Shown here: piece after piece, positions 44,202 to 53,230 of the stretch | How the letters are laid out: every line of letters begins with the position of its first letter | Position numbering within the stretch: position 1 is the stretch's first letter | Assembly (NCBI RefSeq): GCF_002897295.1 | Contig: NZ_BEXF01000009.1 | Coordinates: forward strand, 124,001-188,000 | Length of the DNA: 64,000 nt | Origin: Brevibacillus reuszeri | GTDB lineage: Bacteria > Bacillota > Bacilli > Brevibacillales > Brevibacillaceae | Reading direction: 5' to 3' | Translations under genes and position numbers: made by a program | The notes under the pieces: model-generated | What the model saw: the letters and a program-made list of their open reading frames with translations, nothing else | Databases searched by the model: none | What the model was told of the DNA's origin: nothing

Positions 44202-45020
44202 ATGAGATGGAACCAGCTAGTACGCAATAAGCTGTTTATCATCGGAGGTTGCTTGATTGCTGTACTCCTGGGCCTGATGGTGACAAGCCTGTTCTATACT
44301 CCATATGGTCCCAACGACATGAATACAGCAATGCGCCTGGCACCACCGCAAGCGTCCCATTGGTTTGGAACCGATAATTTCGGACGCGACATCTTTAGCA
44401 GAATTATGGAGGGAACACAGACTTCATTTGTAATTGGCATCGCATCTGTCGCGATCGGCTTGGTCATAGGCCTTTTGATCGGTGCGATAGCTGGTTATTG
44501 GGGAGGGTGGCTGGACGAAATCCTGATGCGTATCATCGATGCGATGCTGGCGTTTCCAGGTATTTTGCTGGCGATCATGCTCGTGTCCGTGTTTGGTCCA
44601 GGGTTTGGCAATACCATCGTCGCGCTTGGAATTATGAGTGTGCCAGCGTTTGCCCGAATTGCCCGCAGTGGCTTCATTCAATACAAGGAGTTTGCGTTCG
44701 TGAAAGCAGCGATAGCGAGAGGTGCGGGCTCGCTACGCATTATATCTCATCATATTCTTCCCAATATAACTTCCCCGCTCATCGTTGCCTCGACGATGCG
44801 GTTTTCCGGGTCTATCTTGGCTGAAGCTGGATTAAGCTACCTGGGTCTTGGCGTACAGCCACCCGATCCTAGCTGGGGCCGAATGCTGAAAGAAGCACAA
44901 CCATTTATTATAGCTGCACCCTGGTACGTTTTTATTACGGGGGCGGTCATAACAGCGATGGTTCTCGGTTTCAATCTGCTCGGAGACGGAATGAGAGACG
45001 GTTATGACTTGAAGCGTTAG
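44202..45020 (+). CDS. ABC transporter permease (DppC type)
   Basis: 272 residues from ATG 44202, seven bases after AAGGTG; a GTG at 44193 overlapping the dppB stop is a second option. HWFGTDNFGRDIFSR, EAA loop VKAAIARGAGSLRIISHHIL and end GDGMRDGYDLKR. The N-terminus is complete with its first TM, again contrasting with the fused permease at the window start. Confidence 0.92.
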   Translation: MRWNQLVRNKLFIIGGCLIAVLLGLMVTSLFYTPYGPNDMNTAMRLAPPQASHWFGTDNFGRDIFSRIMEGTQTSFVIGIASVAIGLVIGLLIGAIAGYWGGWLDEILMRIIDAMLAFPGILLAIMLVSVFGPGFGNTIVALGIMSVPAFARIARSGFIQYKEFAFVKAAIARGAGSLRIISHHILPNITSPLIVASTMRFSGSILAEAGLSYLGLGVQPPDPSWGRMLKEAQPFIIAAPWYVFITGAVITAMVLGFNLLGDGMRDGYDLKR

Positions 45021-45032
45021 GAGGGACGTACA

Positions 45033-46016
45033 ATGGCAGAAACACTGCTGGCAATCCGTGAGCTGGATGTGGCGTTTACAATCGGCAAAAAGCAATATCC
45101 GGCGCTTCGGCAACTGAGCTTTCAGATCAAAGAAAAGGAAAGAGTAGGAATCGTCGGAGAATCGGGCTGCGGAAAAAGTCTTACTTCCTTGTCTGTCATG
45201 GGTCTATTGCCTGAGTCGGCGACGATTACACGTGGCGAAATCAGTGTGGCAGGTAAAACGTTGTCGGCTGAAAGGGTAAAAGAATGGAACTCCATACGAG
45301 GCAGGCAGGTCGCAATGATTTTCCAGGACCCGATGTCAGCACTCAATCCACTCATGCCAGTCGGAAAACAAATCGCCGAAATGGCGCTGGCCCATCTCAT
45401 GGTCTCGAAGAAGGAAGCAAAAGAGCTGGCTTTGGACATCATGGAAAAAGTCGGACTGTCCCGAATCCATCAGCTTTATGGAGAATATCCACATCGTCTC
45501 TCTGGTGGAATGATGCAGCGAATCATGATCGCGATGGCGTTGATATGCAAGCCCAAGCTGCTGATCGCAGATGAACCGACGACAGCGCTCGATGTAACGA
45601 TTCAGGCACAAATTCTCGACCTACTACGCGAGATGAATCGTTCGACAGATACGGCAATGTTGTTTATCTCCCATGATTTGGGCGTCATTCGTGAGGTATG
45701 TGAGCGGGTGATTGTGATGTATGCAGGATATGTGGTTGAGGACGCTCCTGTAAGTGAGATTCTGGAACATCCGAAGCATCCGTATACAGCTGCTTTGTTG
45801 CAGGCACTTCCAAGTGTAGAGAAGCGAGGTCAACTGCTTTATACCATTCCCGGACGGGTGCCTCCGCTAACCGAACGAGGGGACGGATGTCCATTCGCTG
45901 GTCGATGCCCGAGAGCCTCCAACATATGTCATACGAAAACTCCCCAGCTTGAAATATGTGGGAATAGTCATCAGGTGCGTTGTCATCTCTATGCGGAAGG
46001 GAAGATATTCGCATGA
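45033..46016 (+). CDS. ABC transporter ATP-binding protein (DppD type)
   Basis: 327 residues behind [48 protein letters not shown]-terminal HPYTAALLQALPSV and late cysteines in CPFAGRCPRASNIC. Overlaps the next ATPase by ATGA. Confidence 0.93.
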   Translation: MAETLLAIRELDVAFTIGKKQYPALRQLSFQIKEKERVGIVGESGCGKSLTSLSVMGLLPESATITRGEISVAGKTLSAERVKEWNSIRGRQVAMIFQDPMSALNPLMPVGKQIAEMALAHLMVSKKEAKELALDIMEKVGLSRIHQLYGEYPHRLSGGMMQRIMIAMALICKPKLLIADEPTTALDVTIQAQILDLLREMNRSTDTAMLFISHDLGVIREVCERVIVMYAGYVVEDAPVSEILEHPKHPYTAALLQALPSVEKRGQLLYTIPGRVPPLTERGDGCPFAGRCPRASNICHTKTPQLEICGNSHQVRCHLYAEGKIFA

Positions 46017-46993
46017 GCAAAGCACTGATCCAGGTAGATACACTGACGAAGCATTATGCTTTGCCCAAAACGAAGCTACTCGAGAAACGACAATTTGTAC
46101 GAGCGGTAAACGAGATCTCATTCGAAATCTCAGAGGGAGAGATATTTGGACTCGTCGGGGAGAGTGGCTGTGGCAAGTCAACAACTGGCCAAATGCTCGT
46201 CAAGCTGGTGAAGGAATCGCATGGCAGCATTTATTACCGAGACCGGCAAATCAACCGATTATCGGCAATCGAAATGAAAGAGCTCAGACGGGAACTGCAA
46301 ATCGTCTTCCAGGACCCGTCGTCTTCCTTAAATCCGAAGAAGACGATAGGCTGGCTGTTGGAAGAACCGCTTGTTATACACGGTTACACCAACAAGTTGA
46401 CGAGAAGAGAGATCGTGATTGAGACGCTTGAGCAGGTCGGACTCGGTGCGGATTACCTGAAGCGATATCCCCATGAATTAAGCGGTGGACAAAAGCAACG
46501 CGTAGGCATTGCAGCAGCTCTTGTCCTAAAGCCCAAATTTATTGTAATTGACGAGGCCGTGTCAGCACTGGATGTATCTGTACAATCGCAAATTTTGAAT
46601 TTGCTTCTGGAGCTGCGTAGCAAGCTAGGATTGACCTATTTGTTCATCTCTCATGACCTTAACGTCGTGCAATATATAAGTGATCGGGTAGGTGTTATGT
46701 ATTTGGGGAGGCTGGTTGAAATATTCGATGTCGACGAATCAGCAAAAGGACCGCAGCATCCTTATACAAAGGCGCTTTTCTCAGCGATACCCGATGTGAA
46801 GAGTACCAGGGAAAGGATGCTTTTAAAAGGCGATGTACCCAATCCGCTTTCTCTGCCAGACGGATGTCCTTTTCATCCGAGATGTCCTGTGGCAATAGAC
46901 AAATGCAGCAAAGAAGGGCCAACCTTGCGAACGATAGCACCCCGTCACGCAGTCAGTTGTCATTTAATCGAGGAGGGGGATTTTCTTTCATGA
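46013..46993 (+). CDS. ABC transporter ATP-binding protein (DppF type)
   Basis: 326 residues from ATG 46013 within the preceding stop. [42 protein letters not shown] (Walker B ends in EA rather than the usual EP), FISHDLNVV, and HPYTKALFSAIPDV. Overlaps the metallophosphoesterase gene by ATGA. Confidence 0.93.
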   Translation: MSKALIQVDTLTKHYALPKTKLLEKRQFVRAVNEISFEISEGEIFGLVGESGCGKSTTGQMLVKLVKESHGSIYYRDRQINRLSAIEMKELRRELQIVFQDPSSSLNPKKTIGWLLEEPLVIHGYTNKLTRREIVIETLEQVGLGADYLKRYPHELSGGQKQRVGIAAALVLKPKFIVIDEAVSALDVSVQSQILNLLLELRSKLGLTYLFISHDLNVVQYISDRVGVMYLGRLVEIFDVDESAKGPQHPYTKALFSAIPDVKSTRERMLLKGDVPNPLSLPDGCPFHPRCPVAIDKCSKEGPTLRTIAPRHAVSCHLIEEGDFLS

Positions 46994-47802
46994 AGCTAGG
47001 AATTATTTCAGACCTGCACGTAGATCTCAACGAGGCTCCCGGTGAACCGCTCGTGGAAGAAACGCTTCTGGAACTAACGACCCAAGAAAAACTCGGAGCT
47101 CTAATCATTGCAGGAGATATCTCCAACGATGTCCACAGAAGTATGCAAGTACTCGAAATGCTCCAGGAGCAAGCTGGCATTCCCGTCCTGTTTGTTCCTG
47201 GCAATCACGATTATTGGAGTAAGGATAATGGCATTACTGACACGTGGGAAATCTATCGCAAGTTTCAATCGTACGCAGGTTGTGTAAGCGAAAGACCTTA
47301 TACCTTGGAAAACGGATGGGTCGTCGTCGGCAATTCAGGGTGGTACGATTATACGATGGGCGAGTCGGGATATTCCTTTGAACAATTTGAGCAAATGCAT
47401 GCGATGGAGAGAACCTGGCAGGATAGCATCTATGTGCGATGGGGTATGAGTAACGGGGATATTCACCGATATTTTTACGAGCGGATGGAGAAAGAACTGG
47501 CGCAGTATCGAGACAGCCAAATGATCATGGTGACGCATATGCTGGCTCATCCTTATTTTAAGGTGCCGATGCCGCATCCGCAGTGGTCATATTTCAACGC
47601 CTTTTTAGGAAGTGTAGACTATGCTGACCTCTACAGGAAATACGGCGTACGTTATGGAATCATGGGTCATGTTCATTACCGCAAAAGACATGTGGAGCAG
47701 GGTACAGATATGATCTGCGCCTGCCTCGGCTACCGCAAGGAGTGGCGTAATGAGTCTGTAACAGATGAACTCCGCGAATGTCTGCAGATAATCCAGCTTT
47801 AA
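46990..47802 (+). CDS. Calcineurin-like metallophosphoesterase
   Basis: 270 residues from ATG 46990 behind CGAGGAGGGGG. Binuclear motifs: GIISDLHVDLN, GDIS, PGNHDYW, VTHMLAH and GHVHYRKRH. Members cleave phosphomonoesters or phosphodiesters (cyclic nucleotides, glycerophosphodiesters, UDP-sugars). Its translational coupling to the ATPase gene is strong evidence that it acts on the imported compound. With HAD and MBL hydrolases in the same operon this suggests a phosphodiester-containing substrate. Confidence 0.9.
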   Translation: MKLGIISDLHVDLNEAPGEPLVEETLLELTTQEKLGALIIAGDISNDVHRSMQVLEMLQEQAGIPVLFVPGNHDYWSKDNGITDTWEIYRKFQSYAGCVSERPYTLENGWVVVGNSGWYDYTMGESGYSFEQFEQMHAMERTWQDSIYVRWGMSNGDIHRYFYERMEKELAQYRDSQMIMVTHMLAHPYFKVPMPHPQWSYFNAFLGSVDYADLYRKYGVRYGIMGHVHYRKRHVEQGTDMICACLGYRKEWRNESVTDELRECLQIIQL

Positions 47803-47832
47803 TCCAGAATTTTACCTATAACCTGTTTTTGG

Positions 47833-48166
47833 TTGCAAATCCCAATTTTCACTGTTACACTAATCTTATCTGAAGTGAACGGAGGGTTATGTGTGATTGA
47901 TTCTTCCCGATAAGGCCAAAATGCTTATTTGCATTTATTTGTGCTTTGATTCGCTCTGTCTGTTAGCAGGGTAATCGGGATGAGTCTGTCCATATGCTGT
48001 ATTGTTCATATGAAGTTAGCAAAAGAAGGGTATCTCTGTTATTTTTCTGGAGAAGCTTCTTTTGTGTTACGAATAACTTGAACACATATGGAAATATTCA
48101 TATTCGATTATGTTTGCACAGGCAGAGAAATTGCCTGTGTTTTTATTTTGATAAAGGAGTGGTTTT
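47833..48166 (+). promoter_or_regulatory. Promoter and long structured 5' leader of the SDR gene
   Basis: TTGCAA (47833), 17-bp spacer, TACACT (47856). About 290 bases of leader follow with a tiny ORF (GTG 47893, MIDSSR) behind GGAGGG, a distant inverted repeat TCCCGAT / ATCGGGA (about 47904-47910 and 47972-47978), and an intrinsic terminator at 48117 just before the gene. Layout fits attenuation or a riboswitch, but I recognise no known class. Confidence 0.45.
48117..48150 (+). terminator. Intrinsic terminator in the SDR leader
   Basis: CACAGGCA / TGCCTGTG, 7-nt loop, then TTTTTATTTT. It sits 16 bases before the start codon of the SDR gene, so it must be conditional, or the SDR gene has a promoter inside it. 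Confidence 0.8.
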
Positions 48167-49066
48167 ATGACAAAACAAAATTTCGAGAAGCTCTCAAACG
48201 GTCATAATGGAAAAAGACGTGTATGGTTTATCACTGGTGCAAGTAAGGGTCTTGGATACGCATTCACCAACGCTGCTTTAGAAGCAGGGGATCAGGTCGT
48301 GGCAGTCGCCAGAACGATTGGAAAACTAGAAAAACTGCAAGAACAGTACAAAGACTCGTTGCTGTTCTTAAATCTTGATATAAGGGATCGGGATGCTGTT
48401 TTTGCAACTGTGAAAGTGGCGACAGAACATTTTGGACATCTCGACATTGTTGTGAATAACGCAGGTGTTATGACGCTTGGCATGGTCGAGGAATTGAGCG
48501 AAGCCGATGCAAGAGATCTGATGGAAACGAATTTCTTTGGTGCTCTTTGGGTCTGTCAGGCAGTATTTCCTTATCTGCGTAAACAAAGGGCGGGTCACTT
48601 GATTCAAATTTCCAGTATTGGAGGAATACTTTCCGGTCCAATGTCGGGCATATACAGTGCAAGTAAATTTGCCTTAGAGGGGTTGAGTGAAGCTTTGGCA
48701 CAAGAAGCTGCCCACTTTGGCGTGAAGCTCACGATCGTTGAGCCCGGCGGATACTGGACAGATTTGTATACGAGTATGCGTTACAGCACTGCATTAACTG
48801 AATATGAATCTCTTAGAGAACTGTTGGCCAAGCAGTATTCGGAAGGCTCGGTAGATAGCGATCCCATCTTGGCTGCTGAGGCTCTAATGAAGCTTGTAGA
48901 AAGTGAGAATCCACCGTTAAGACTCATCTTAGGAAGTATGCTCTACGATGTGGCCAGGAACACCTATCGTGAACGTATCGCAACGTGGGAGAGTTGGGAA
49001 TCTGTGAGTCGTTCGGCAGAAAGAGGGATTCCAGCCCCAGAAGGGTATGGATTAGCGAAAGAGTAG
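48167..49066 (+). CDS. Short-chain dehydrogenase/reductase (SDR)
   Basis: 299 residues behind AAAGGAG. Classical SDR motifs: cofactor loop TGASKGLGYAF, NNAGV, catalytic Ser in QISSIGG, and YSASK. VAVART after beta-2 suggests NADP preference (Arg after the strand). C-terminal extension of about 50 residues beyond the core. Substrate unknown. It stands alone between two terminators. Confidence 0.9.
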   Translation: MTKQNFEKLSNGHNGKRRVWFITGASKGLGYAFTNAALEAGDQVVAVARTIGKLEKLQEQYKDSLLFLNLDIRDRDAVFATVKVATEHFGHLDIVVNNAGVMTLGMVEELSEADARDLMETNFFGALWVCQAVFPYLRKQRAGHLIQISSIGGILSGPMSGIYSASKFALEGLSEALAQEAAHFGVKLTIVEPGGYWTDLYTSMRYSTALTEYESLRELLAKQYSEGSVDSDPILAAEALMKLVESENPPLRLILGSMLYDVARNTYRERIATWESWESVSRSAERGIPAPEGYGLAKE

Positions 49067-49129
49067 TGTCAGATTTAGGGGGCCGCTTTAAGCAGTGTTT
49101 CTAACATTACGCATACAGATGATAACTAG

Positions 49130-49158
49130 GCATTAGCTGTTTAAGCTAATGCTTTTTG
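49130..49158 (+). terminator. Terminator after the SDR gene
   Basis: GCATTAGCT / AGCTAATGC, 5-nt loop, TTTTTGTG. Confidence 0.85.
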
Positions 49159-49189
49159 TGTTGAAAAAGTGGCTGGCACAATAACTTGT

Positions 49190-49261
49190 TTGACAATTTA
49201 AAATCAGTATATTACGATAAATCGTGTGTGTTGTACAATTATACAAACTTGTATTACAAGT
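49190..49261 (+). promoter_or_regulatory. Nucleoside transporter promoter and operators
   Basis: TTGACA (49190), 17-bp spacer, TACGAT (49213). Directly downstream are the near-palindrome TTGTACAATTATACAA (49231-49246) and the perfect 15-bp palindrome ACTTGTATTACAAGT (49247-49261), back to back. Likely operator for the GntR regulator encoded at 52417. Confidence 0.65.
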
Positions 49262-49374
49262 TGAAAATGAGTGAAGACAACAAAGGCGAATAAGAGAATA
49301 GCACCCTTTTTGTTTCGTGTTGAATGTTCATGAGTATGGGTTAGAATATTCGATCTATTGAAGGGAGAATAATC

Positions 49375-50625
49375 ATGAAAGCGCATACAGCAATGCTTCC
49401 GCGACTGTCTGTCATGATGTTTTTACAGTATTTTATTACAGGTTCCTGGATGGTCACAATGGGATTGGTTCTAAGCGAGCAGGGTCTATCGTCCATTATT
49501 GGTACGGCTTATTCCGTAGGGGGAATAGCTACCATTCTATCACCTATTTTTATCGGAATGCTTGCCGATCGTTTCTTCCCATCTGAAAAAATAATGGGAG
49601 TTCTTCATATTATCAGTGGAGTCACGTTATGGATGGTTCCCTCCCAGATTCAAGCTGGAAACGGAGCCATGATTCTCGTGTTAATTTTTTTGCACAAGCT
49701 TCTGTATCAACCTACTGGTGCTATTTCGAACAATATTGTTTTTAATAGCGTATTGGATAAGGAAGAAAAGTACTTCCCGATTATCCGTGTATTTGGAACG
49801 ATTGGGTTTATCACAGTTGGTCTCTTTATCGGACAAATGGGCTTATCTACGAGTACGATGACTTTTCAAATTGCTGCCATCACGTCATTCGTACTCGGGA
49901 TCTACAGCTTTACGCTGCCGAATACACCAGCACCCGCAAAAGGGAAGCCATTTTCTATTCGGGATTTGCTTTTTCTTGATGCGTTTGCCTTATTAAAAGA
50001 TAGAAACTATTTCGTGTTTATGATCTGCACAATGGCATTGTTTATCGTAAATACGTTCTATTCGACGTTTGCATCGGTATTTTTCAATGCTGTAGGATTC
50101 GACAATGTGGCTAGCATCATGACGATTGGTCAAATGTCAGAGGTTATTTTTATGCTGTTAATGCCTTTGTTTTTCAAACGCTTCGGCGTAAAGTATATGC
50201 TGCTTTTCGGAATGCTTGGTTTTATCCTACGAGCTCTTTTACTCGGATTTGGTGCACCAGATGTAGTGTTCATGATCATGGCGATTGCGCTGTATGGAAC
50301 TTGCCAAGACTTTATCTTCGTGACAGGTGAAATTTATACAAGTCAAAAAGCCGATAAAAAAATCAAGGCACAAGCTCAAAGCTTGTTGAAAACGTTCACA
50401 TGGGGCATCGGTATGTTCATCGGCTCTTTTATCGCTGGCAATATCTTCAACAGTACGGTTGCTACACAAGAAGCCGAATCCCTTTCCAAGTGGACTGTTT
50501 TTTGGATGTATCCTGCCATTGTTGCAGGAATCATGCTCATTTTCTTCGCGTTATTCTTTAAAGATAAAAACAGGAAATCAAAGCAGGAACATGCGGTGGA
50601 TGAGAGTATAGCGTCAAATCATTAA
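49375..50625 (+). CDS. Nucleoside:H+ symporter (NHS/NupG family, MFS)
   Basis: 416 residues, 12 hydrophobic segments, start behind AAGGGAGA. PRLSVMMFLQYFITGSWMVTMG and the GMLADRFFPSEKIMGVLHI loop are typical of the NupG/XapB nucleoside symporters. Followed by uridine phosphorylase and deoC, which fits import of pyrimidine (deoxy)nucleosides. Has its own terminator, so it is a separate transcript sharing operator-like sites with the next unit. Confidence 0.88.
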   Translation: MKAHTAMLPRLSVMMFLQYFITGSWMVTMGLVLSEQGLSSIIGTAYSVGGIATILSPIFIGMLADRFFPSEKIMGVLHIISGVTLWMVPSQIQAGNGAMILVLIFLHKLLYQPTGAISNNIVFNSVLDKEEKYFPIIRVFGTIGFITVGLFIGQMGLSTSTMTFQIAAITSFVLGIYSFTLPNTPAPAKGKPFSIRDLLFLDAFALLKDRNYFVFMICTMALFIVNTFYSTFASVFFNAVGFDNVASIMTIGQMSEVIFMLLMPLFFKRFGVKYMLLFGMLGFILRALLLGFGAPDVVFMIMAIALYGTCQDFIFVTGEIYTSQKADKKIKAQAQSLLKTFTWGIGMFIGSFIAGNIFNSTVATQEAESLSKWTVFWMYPAIVAGIMLIFFALFFKDKNRKSKQEHAVDESIASNH

Positions 50626-50649
50626 GATAAATATCAATGGATGCATCAT

Positions 50650-50697
50650 AAAATCCCAATCTCTTCGAGTACAGTTCGTGAGAGAGTGGGATTTTTT
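50650..50697 (+). terminator. Terminator after the nucleoside transporter
   Basis: AAATCCCA-TCTCT pairs with AGAGAG-TGGGATTT, then TTTT. Confidence 0.8.
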
Positions 50698-50733
50698 ATG
50701 GAATGATGGGCGTGGTAATGAGCAGGGTTTTAT

Positions 50734-50821
50734 ACTTGTTTGTACAAGTTTAATTAATTTACTCTAACGTGTTTGACAACTAAAAATAGTTGTACTATAT
50801 TATTAATTGTATGTTGTACAA
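50734..50821 (+). promoter_or_regulatory. Promoter and dyads for the YczE-uridine phosphorylase unit
   Basis: Dyad ACTTGTTTGTACAAGT (50734-50749); TTGACA (50773), 17-bp spacer, TATATT (50796); the spacer contains the perfect dyad ACAACTAAAAATAGTTGT (50777-50794); TTGTACAA follows at 50814. Shares ACTTGT/ACAAGT half-sites with the 49190 promoter. Confidence 0.65.
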
Positions 50822-50877
50822 CCACACAAAAGTAATGCAAGTTTCAGCTGAAACAACATTGGAAGAGAGAATGTGGC

Positions 50878-51519
50878 ATGAAAACATCACTATCAAAAAC
50901 AAGGCAAACCATTACCAATGTCTTGCTACTACTACTAGGCTTATTGATTATGAGTTTTGGTATTGCCATGTATTTGAAGGCCGGTTTAGGAGCAAATCCG
51001 CTGACGACTTTGACCGACGGATTTTCCAAAACATTTAGCTTAAGCGTTGGCAGAGCGTCCCAAGTGATAATGCTTGGCTTGATCATCGTCGTTTTCTTCA
51101 TTGACAGAAAACGAATCGGTATTGGAACGATCGCGAACGCTTTCTTAACAGGTTTGTTTATCAATCTTTTTATGGGGATCAATTTTCACCAACAAACACT
51201 GCTGTTTGAAGCGATGATTTTTATCGTTGCAGTATTAGCATTCGCAGTGGGGCTGGCCATGTATGTTTCGGCGGGGCTGGGAGAAGGGGCCGTCGACGCA
51301 TTCATGATTATTATTCGGGACCGATTTAACGTGAACCTGAAAAATGCCCGTATCGTGCTTGATATCATCCTGGTTGTTTTAGGGATCATTCTTGGCGGCA
51401 ACGTGGGCATCGGCACCATCATTGGTACTCTCATGACCGGCGTGATTATGTCAAGAACATTTCATTTCATCAGTGTTTACAAAAAAAAGTGGCAAAGTGG
51501 AGGAATGGAAAATGGTTGA
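50878..51519 (+). CDS. YczE/YyaS/YitT-like membrane protein
   Basis: 213 residues, five to six TM segments; LLIMSFGIAMYLKAGLGANPLTTLTDGF and the repeat-like AVGLAMYVSAGLGEGAVDAFM are characteristic of YczE-type proteins, whose function is not settled. Its stop overlaps the start of the uridine phosphorylase gene, so it is tied to nucleoside use, possibly as an accessory transporter. Confidence 0.8.
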   Translation: MKTSLSKTRQTITNVLLLLLGLLIMSFGIAMYLKAGLGANPLTTLTDGFSKTFSLSVGRASQVIMLGLIIVVFFIDRKRIGIGTIANAFLTGLFINLFMGINFHQQTLLFEAMIFIVAVLAFAVGLAMYVSAGLGEGAVDAFMIIIRDRFNVNLKNARIVLDIILVVLGIILGGNVGIGTIIGTLMTGVIMSRTFHFISVYKKKWQSGGMENG

Positions 51520-52291
51520 GACGAAGAAAAAAATGCTGCATATCGCTTGCGGGGAGGGTGAAGTAGGAGAGTACGTATTTTTGCCCGGGTCACCTGAGAG
51601 AACAATTAAGATTGCAAAATATTTCGATAGCTACGAGAAAATAGCCCAGCATCGGGAGCATACGACCTATACAGGCTATCTCGATGGAGTGAAGGTTTCG
51701 GTTACCTCAACAGGCATGGGCGGTCCTTCTACAGCCATTTGCATGGAAGAATTAATCAAGCTTGGCGCACATACATTCATTCGCGTTGGCACGTGTGCAT
51801 CCACTTCTGTAAAAGTTAAAAAAGGCGATGTCGTCATCCCTAATGGTGCTGTGAAAATGGAAGGTACAAGCAATCATTACGTGCCAGTTGAATATCCTGC
51901 GGTTCCTGACTTCTTTCTATTAAAAGAATTGGAAAAAGCCGCAGTAAAACTAAAGTACGATTATAATGTTGGGGTCAGTATCACGAAGGACTCTTTTTAC
52001 ACACAAATTGAACCGGAGACAAAGCCGGTAGCCTATGAATTGATCAACAAGTGGAATGCGTATGAAAAGAGCGGGGCAACGAATACATGTATGGAATGTG
52101 CGCCAATGTTTGTACTTGCCTCCACTTTGAATTGTCGTGCGGCAGCGGTTCTCGTGTCCGCGACAGATTACAAGATTTACAGCTCCGATGCCAAAACATA
52201 TCCGGCTGATTTTGAAAGCAGACCGATTGAAGTAGCAATCGAGGCAATGCGTCAAGTGATTAAAGCAGATCAAAGCGGAAGAGGAGAATAA
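51512..52291 (+). CDS. Uridine phosphorylase-like nucleoside phosphorylase
   Basis: 259 residues from ATG 51512, 8 bases after GGAGG. PNP_UDP_1 fold: FLPGSPERTIKIAKYFD (phosphate loop), VTSTGMGGPSTAICMEELI, IRVGTCASTSVKVKKGDVVI, NTCMECAPMFVLAS. Expected reaction: uridine or deoxyuridine plus phosphate to base and (deoxy)ribose-1-phosphate. Context with an NHS symporter and deoC supports pyrimidine deoxynucleoside use. Confidence 0.88.
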   Translation: MVETKKKMLHIACGEGEVGEYVFLPGSPERTIKIAKYFDSYEKIAQHREHTTYTGYLDGVKVSVTSTGMGGPSTAICMEELIKLGAHTFIRVGTCASTSVKVKKGDVVIPNGAVKMEGTSNHYVPVEYPAVPDFFLLKELEKAAVKLKYDYNVGVSITKDSFYTQIEPETKPVAYELINKWNAYEKSGATNTCMECAPMFVLASTLNCRAAAVLVSATDYKIYSSDAKTYPADFESRPIEVAIEAMRQVIKADQSGRGE

Positions 52292-52299
52292 AGAGTCAT

Positions 52300-52342
52300 A
52301 AAGCTGCTCCCTTCCTCTAATCGGGAAGGGGACGGCTTTTCC
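52300..52342 (+). terminator. Terminator after the phosphorylase gene
   Basis: AAGCTGCTCCCTTCC pairs with GGAAGGGGACGGCTT with one mismatch and a bulge, followed by TTCC and T-rich bases. Confidence 0.7.
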
Positions 52343-52416
52343 TATTTCATCCTCCGTTTTGTGTAAACGATAATCCTTGCTATACTAGTTGATATACTGT
52401 TTGAGAGTGAGGGATT

Positions 52417-53163
52417 ATGATGGGGAGCACAGAAACCGGTCCAGAGAGTCATAAAGTACCGTTATACGTTTCTGTCTATGACAGCATATTTAATAAAATC
52501 AAGACTGGCGAATTTAAACCGGGCGAAAAACTGCCGAGTGAAAATATACTGTCAGAAATGTTCAATATTAGCAGGGGAACATTGCGTCAGGCGCTCTTAC
52601 TACTACAAGAGGACGGTCTTGTTTTTAACTGGCAAGGCAAGGGAAATTTTGTAACGGCTAACTTTAAACGATTGGAAGCCGGTTTAGAAAAAGTCTCATT
52701 AATCCCCTTAGGGTTTAGTAAATCGGATTGCACGGTTATATTGGAGGACATTACTTTTCAGCCCGCAACTGAAAAAGTACAGGAAAATTTGCAGCTTGGA
52801 AATTCCAAGCTTGTAGCTGTATTTACTCTGAATTTCATATCCGAAGGTCAAATCTCGTGCAACACTGTCTTATTTATTCCTTATGATAAATTAGACGAAA
52901 GTAACGTGTCGTTGGAAGACAAGGAACAGCTGAAAACCTTTGTATTGAATTACATTGATATGAATGTTGTCAGCGCTCAAACGGAAGTAAGGGTAGTTGA
53001 GGCACGCGAATCCATTGCAGAACGGATGAAAGTCGAAAAAGACAAAATGCTCATCTGTTTTATTGAAATCATGTACTCGGAGTTCGGAATTCCCGTCATT
53101 TACTCCAAGTCGCATTGTAGGTCGGAGATGTTCAATTTCCACATCAACCGCAGGAAATTGTAG
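52417..53163 (+). CDS. GntR-family regulator (UTRA effector domain)
   Basis: 248 residues; GntR winged HTH (KLPSENILSEMFNISRGTLRQALLLLQEDGLV) and UTRA domain from about residue 90. HutC/FadR-type members repress sugar or nucleoside genes and bind a metabolite in the UTRA pocket. Placed between phosphorylase and deoC; likely controls the ACTTGT/ACAAGT dyads upstream. ATG 52417 or 52420 both follow GAGGG. Confidence 0.88.
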   Translation: MMGSTETGPESHKVPLYVSVYDSIFNKIKTGEFKPGEKLPSENILSEMFNISRGTLRQALLLLQEDGLVFNWQGKGNFVTANFKRLEAGLEKVSLIPLGFSKSDCTVILEDITFQPATEKVQENLQLGNSKLVAVFTLNFISEGQISCNTVLFIPYDKLDESNVSLEDKEQLKTFVLNYIDMNVVSAQTEVRVVEARESIAERMKVEKDKMLICFIEIMYSEFGIPVIYSKSHCRSEMFNFHINRRKL

Positions 53164-53230
53164 ATGCGAAGGAAGCATGGTGATGCTTTCAATCAGGAAT
53201 CACTTACAAATGAATTAGCGGAGGACGACT

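Noticed and set aside
49172-49190. TGGCACAATAACTTGT as a sigma-54 promoter
   Set aside because: The -12 element is TG/GT rather than GC at the required 12-base distance, and a good sigma-A promoter overlaps it.
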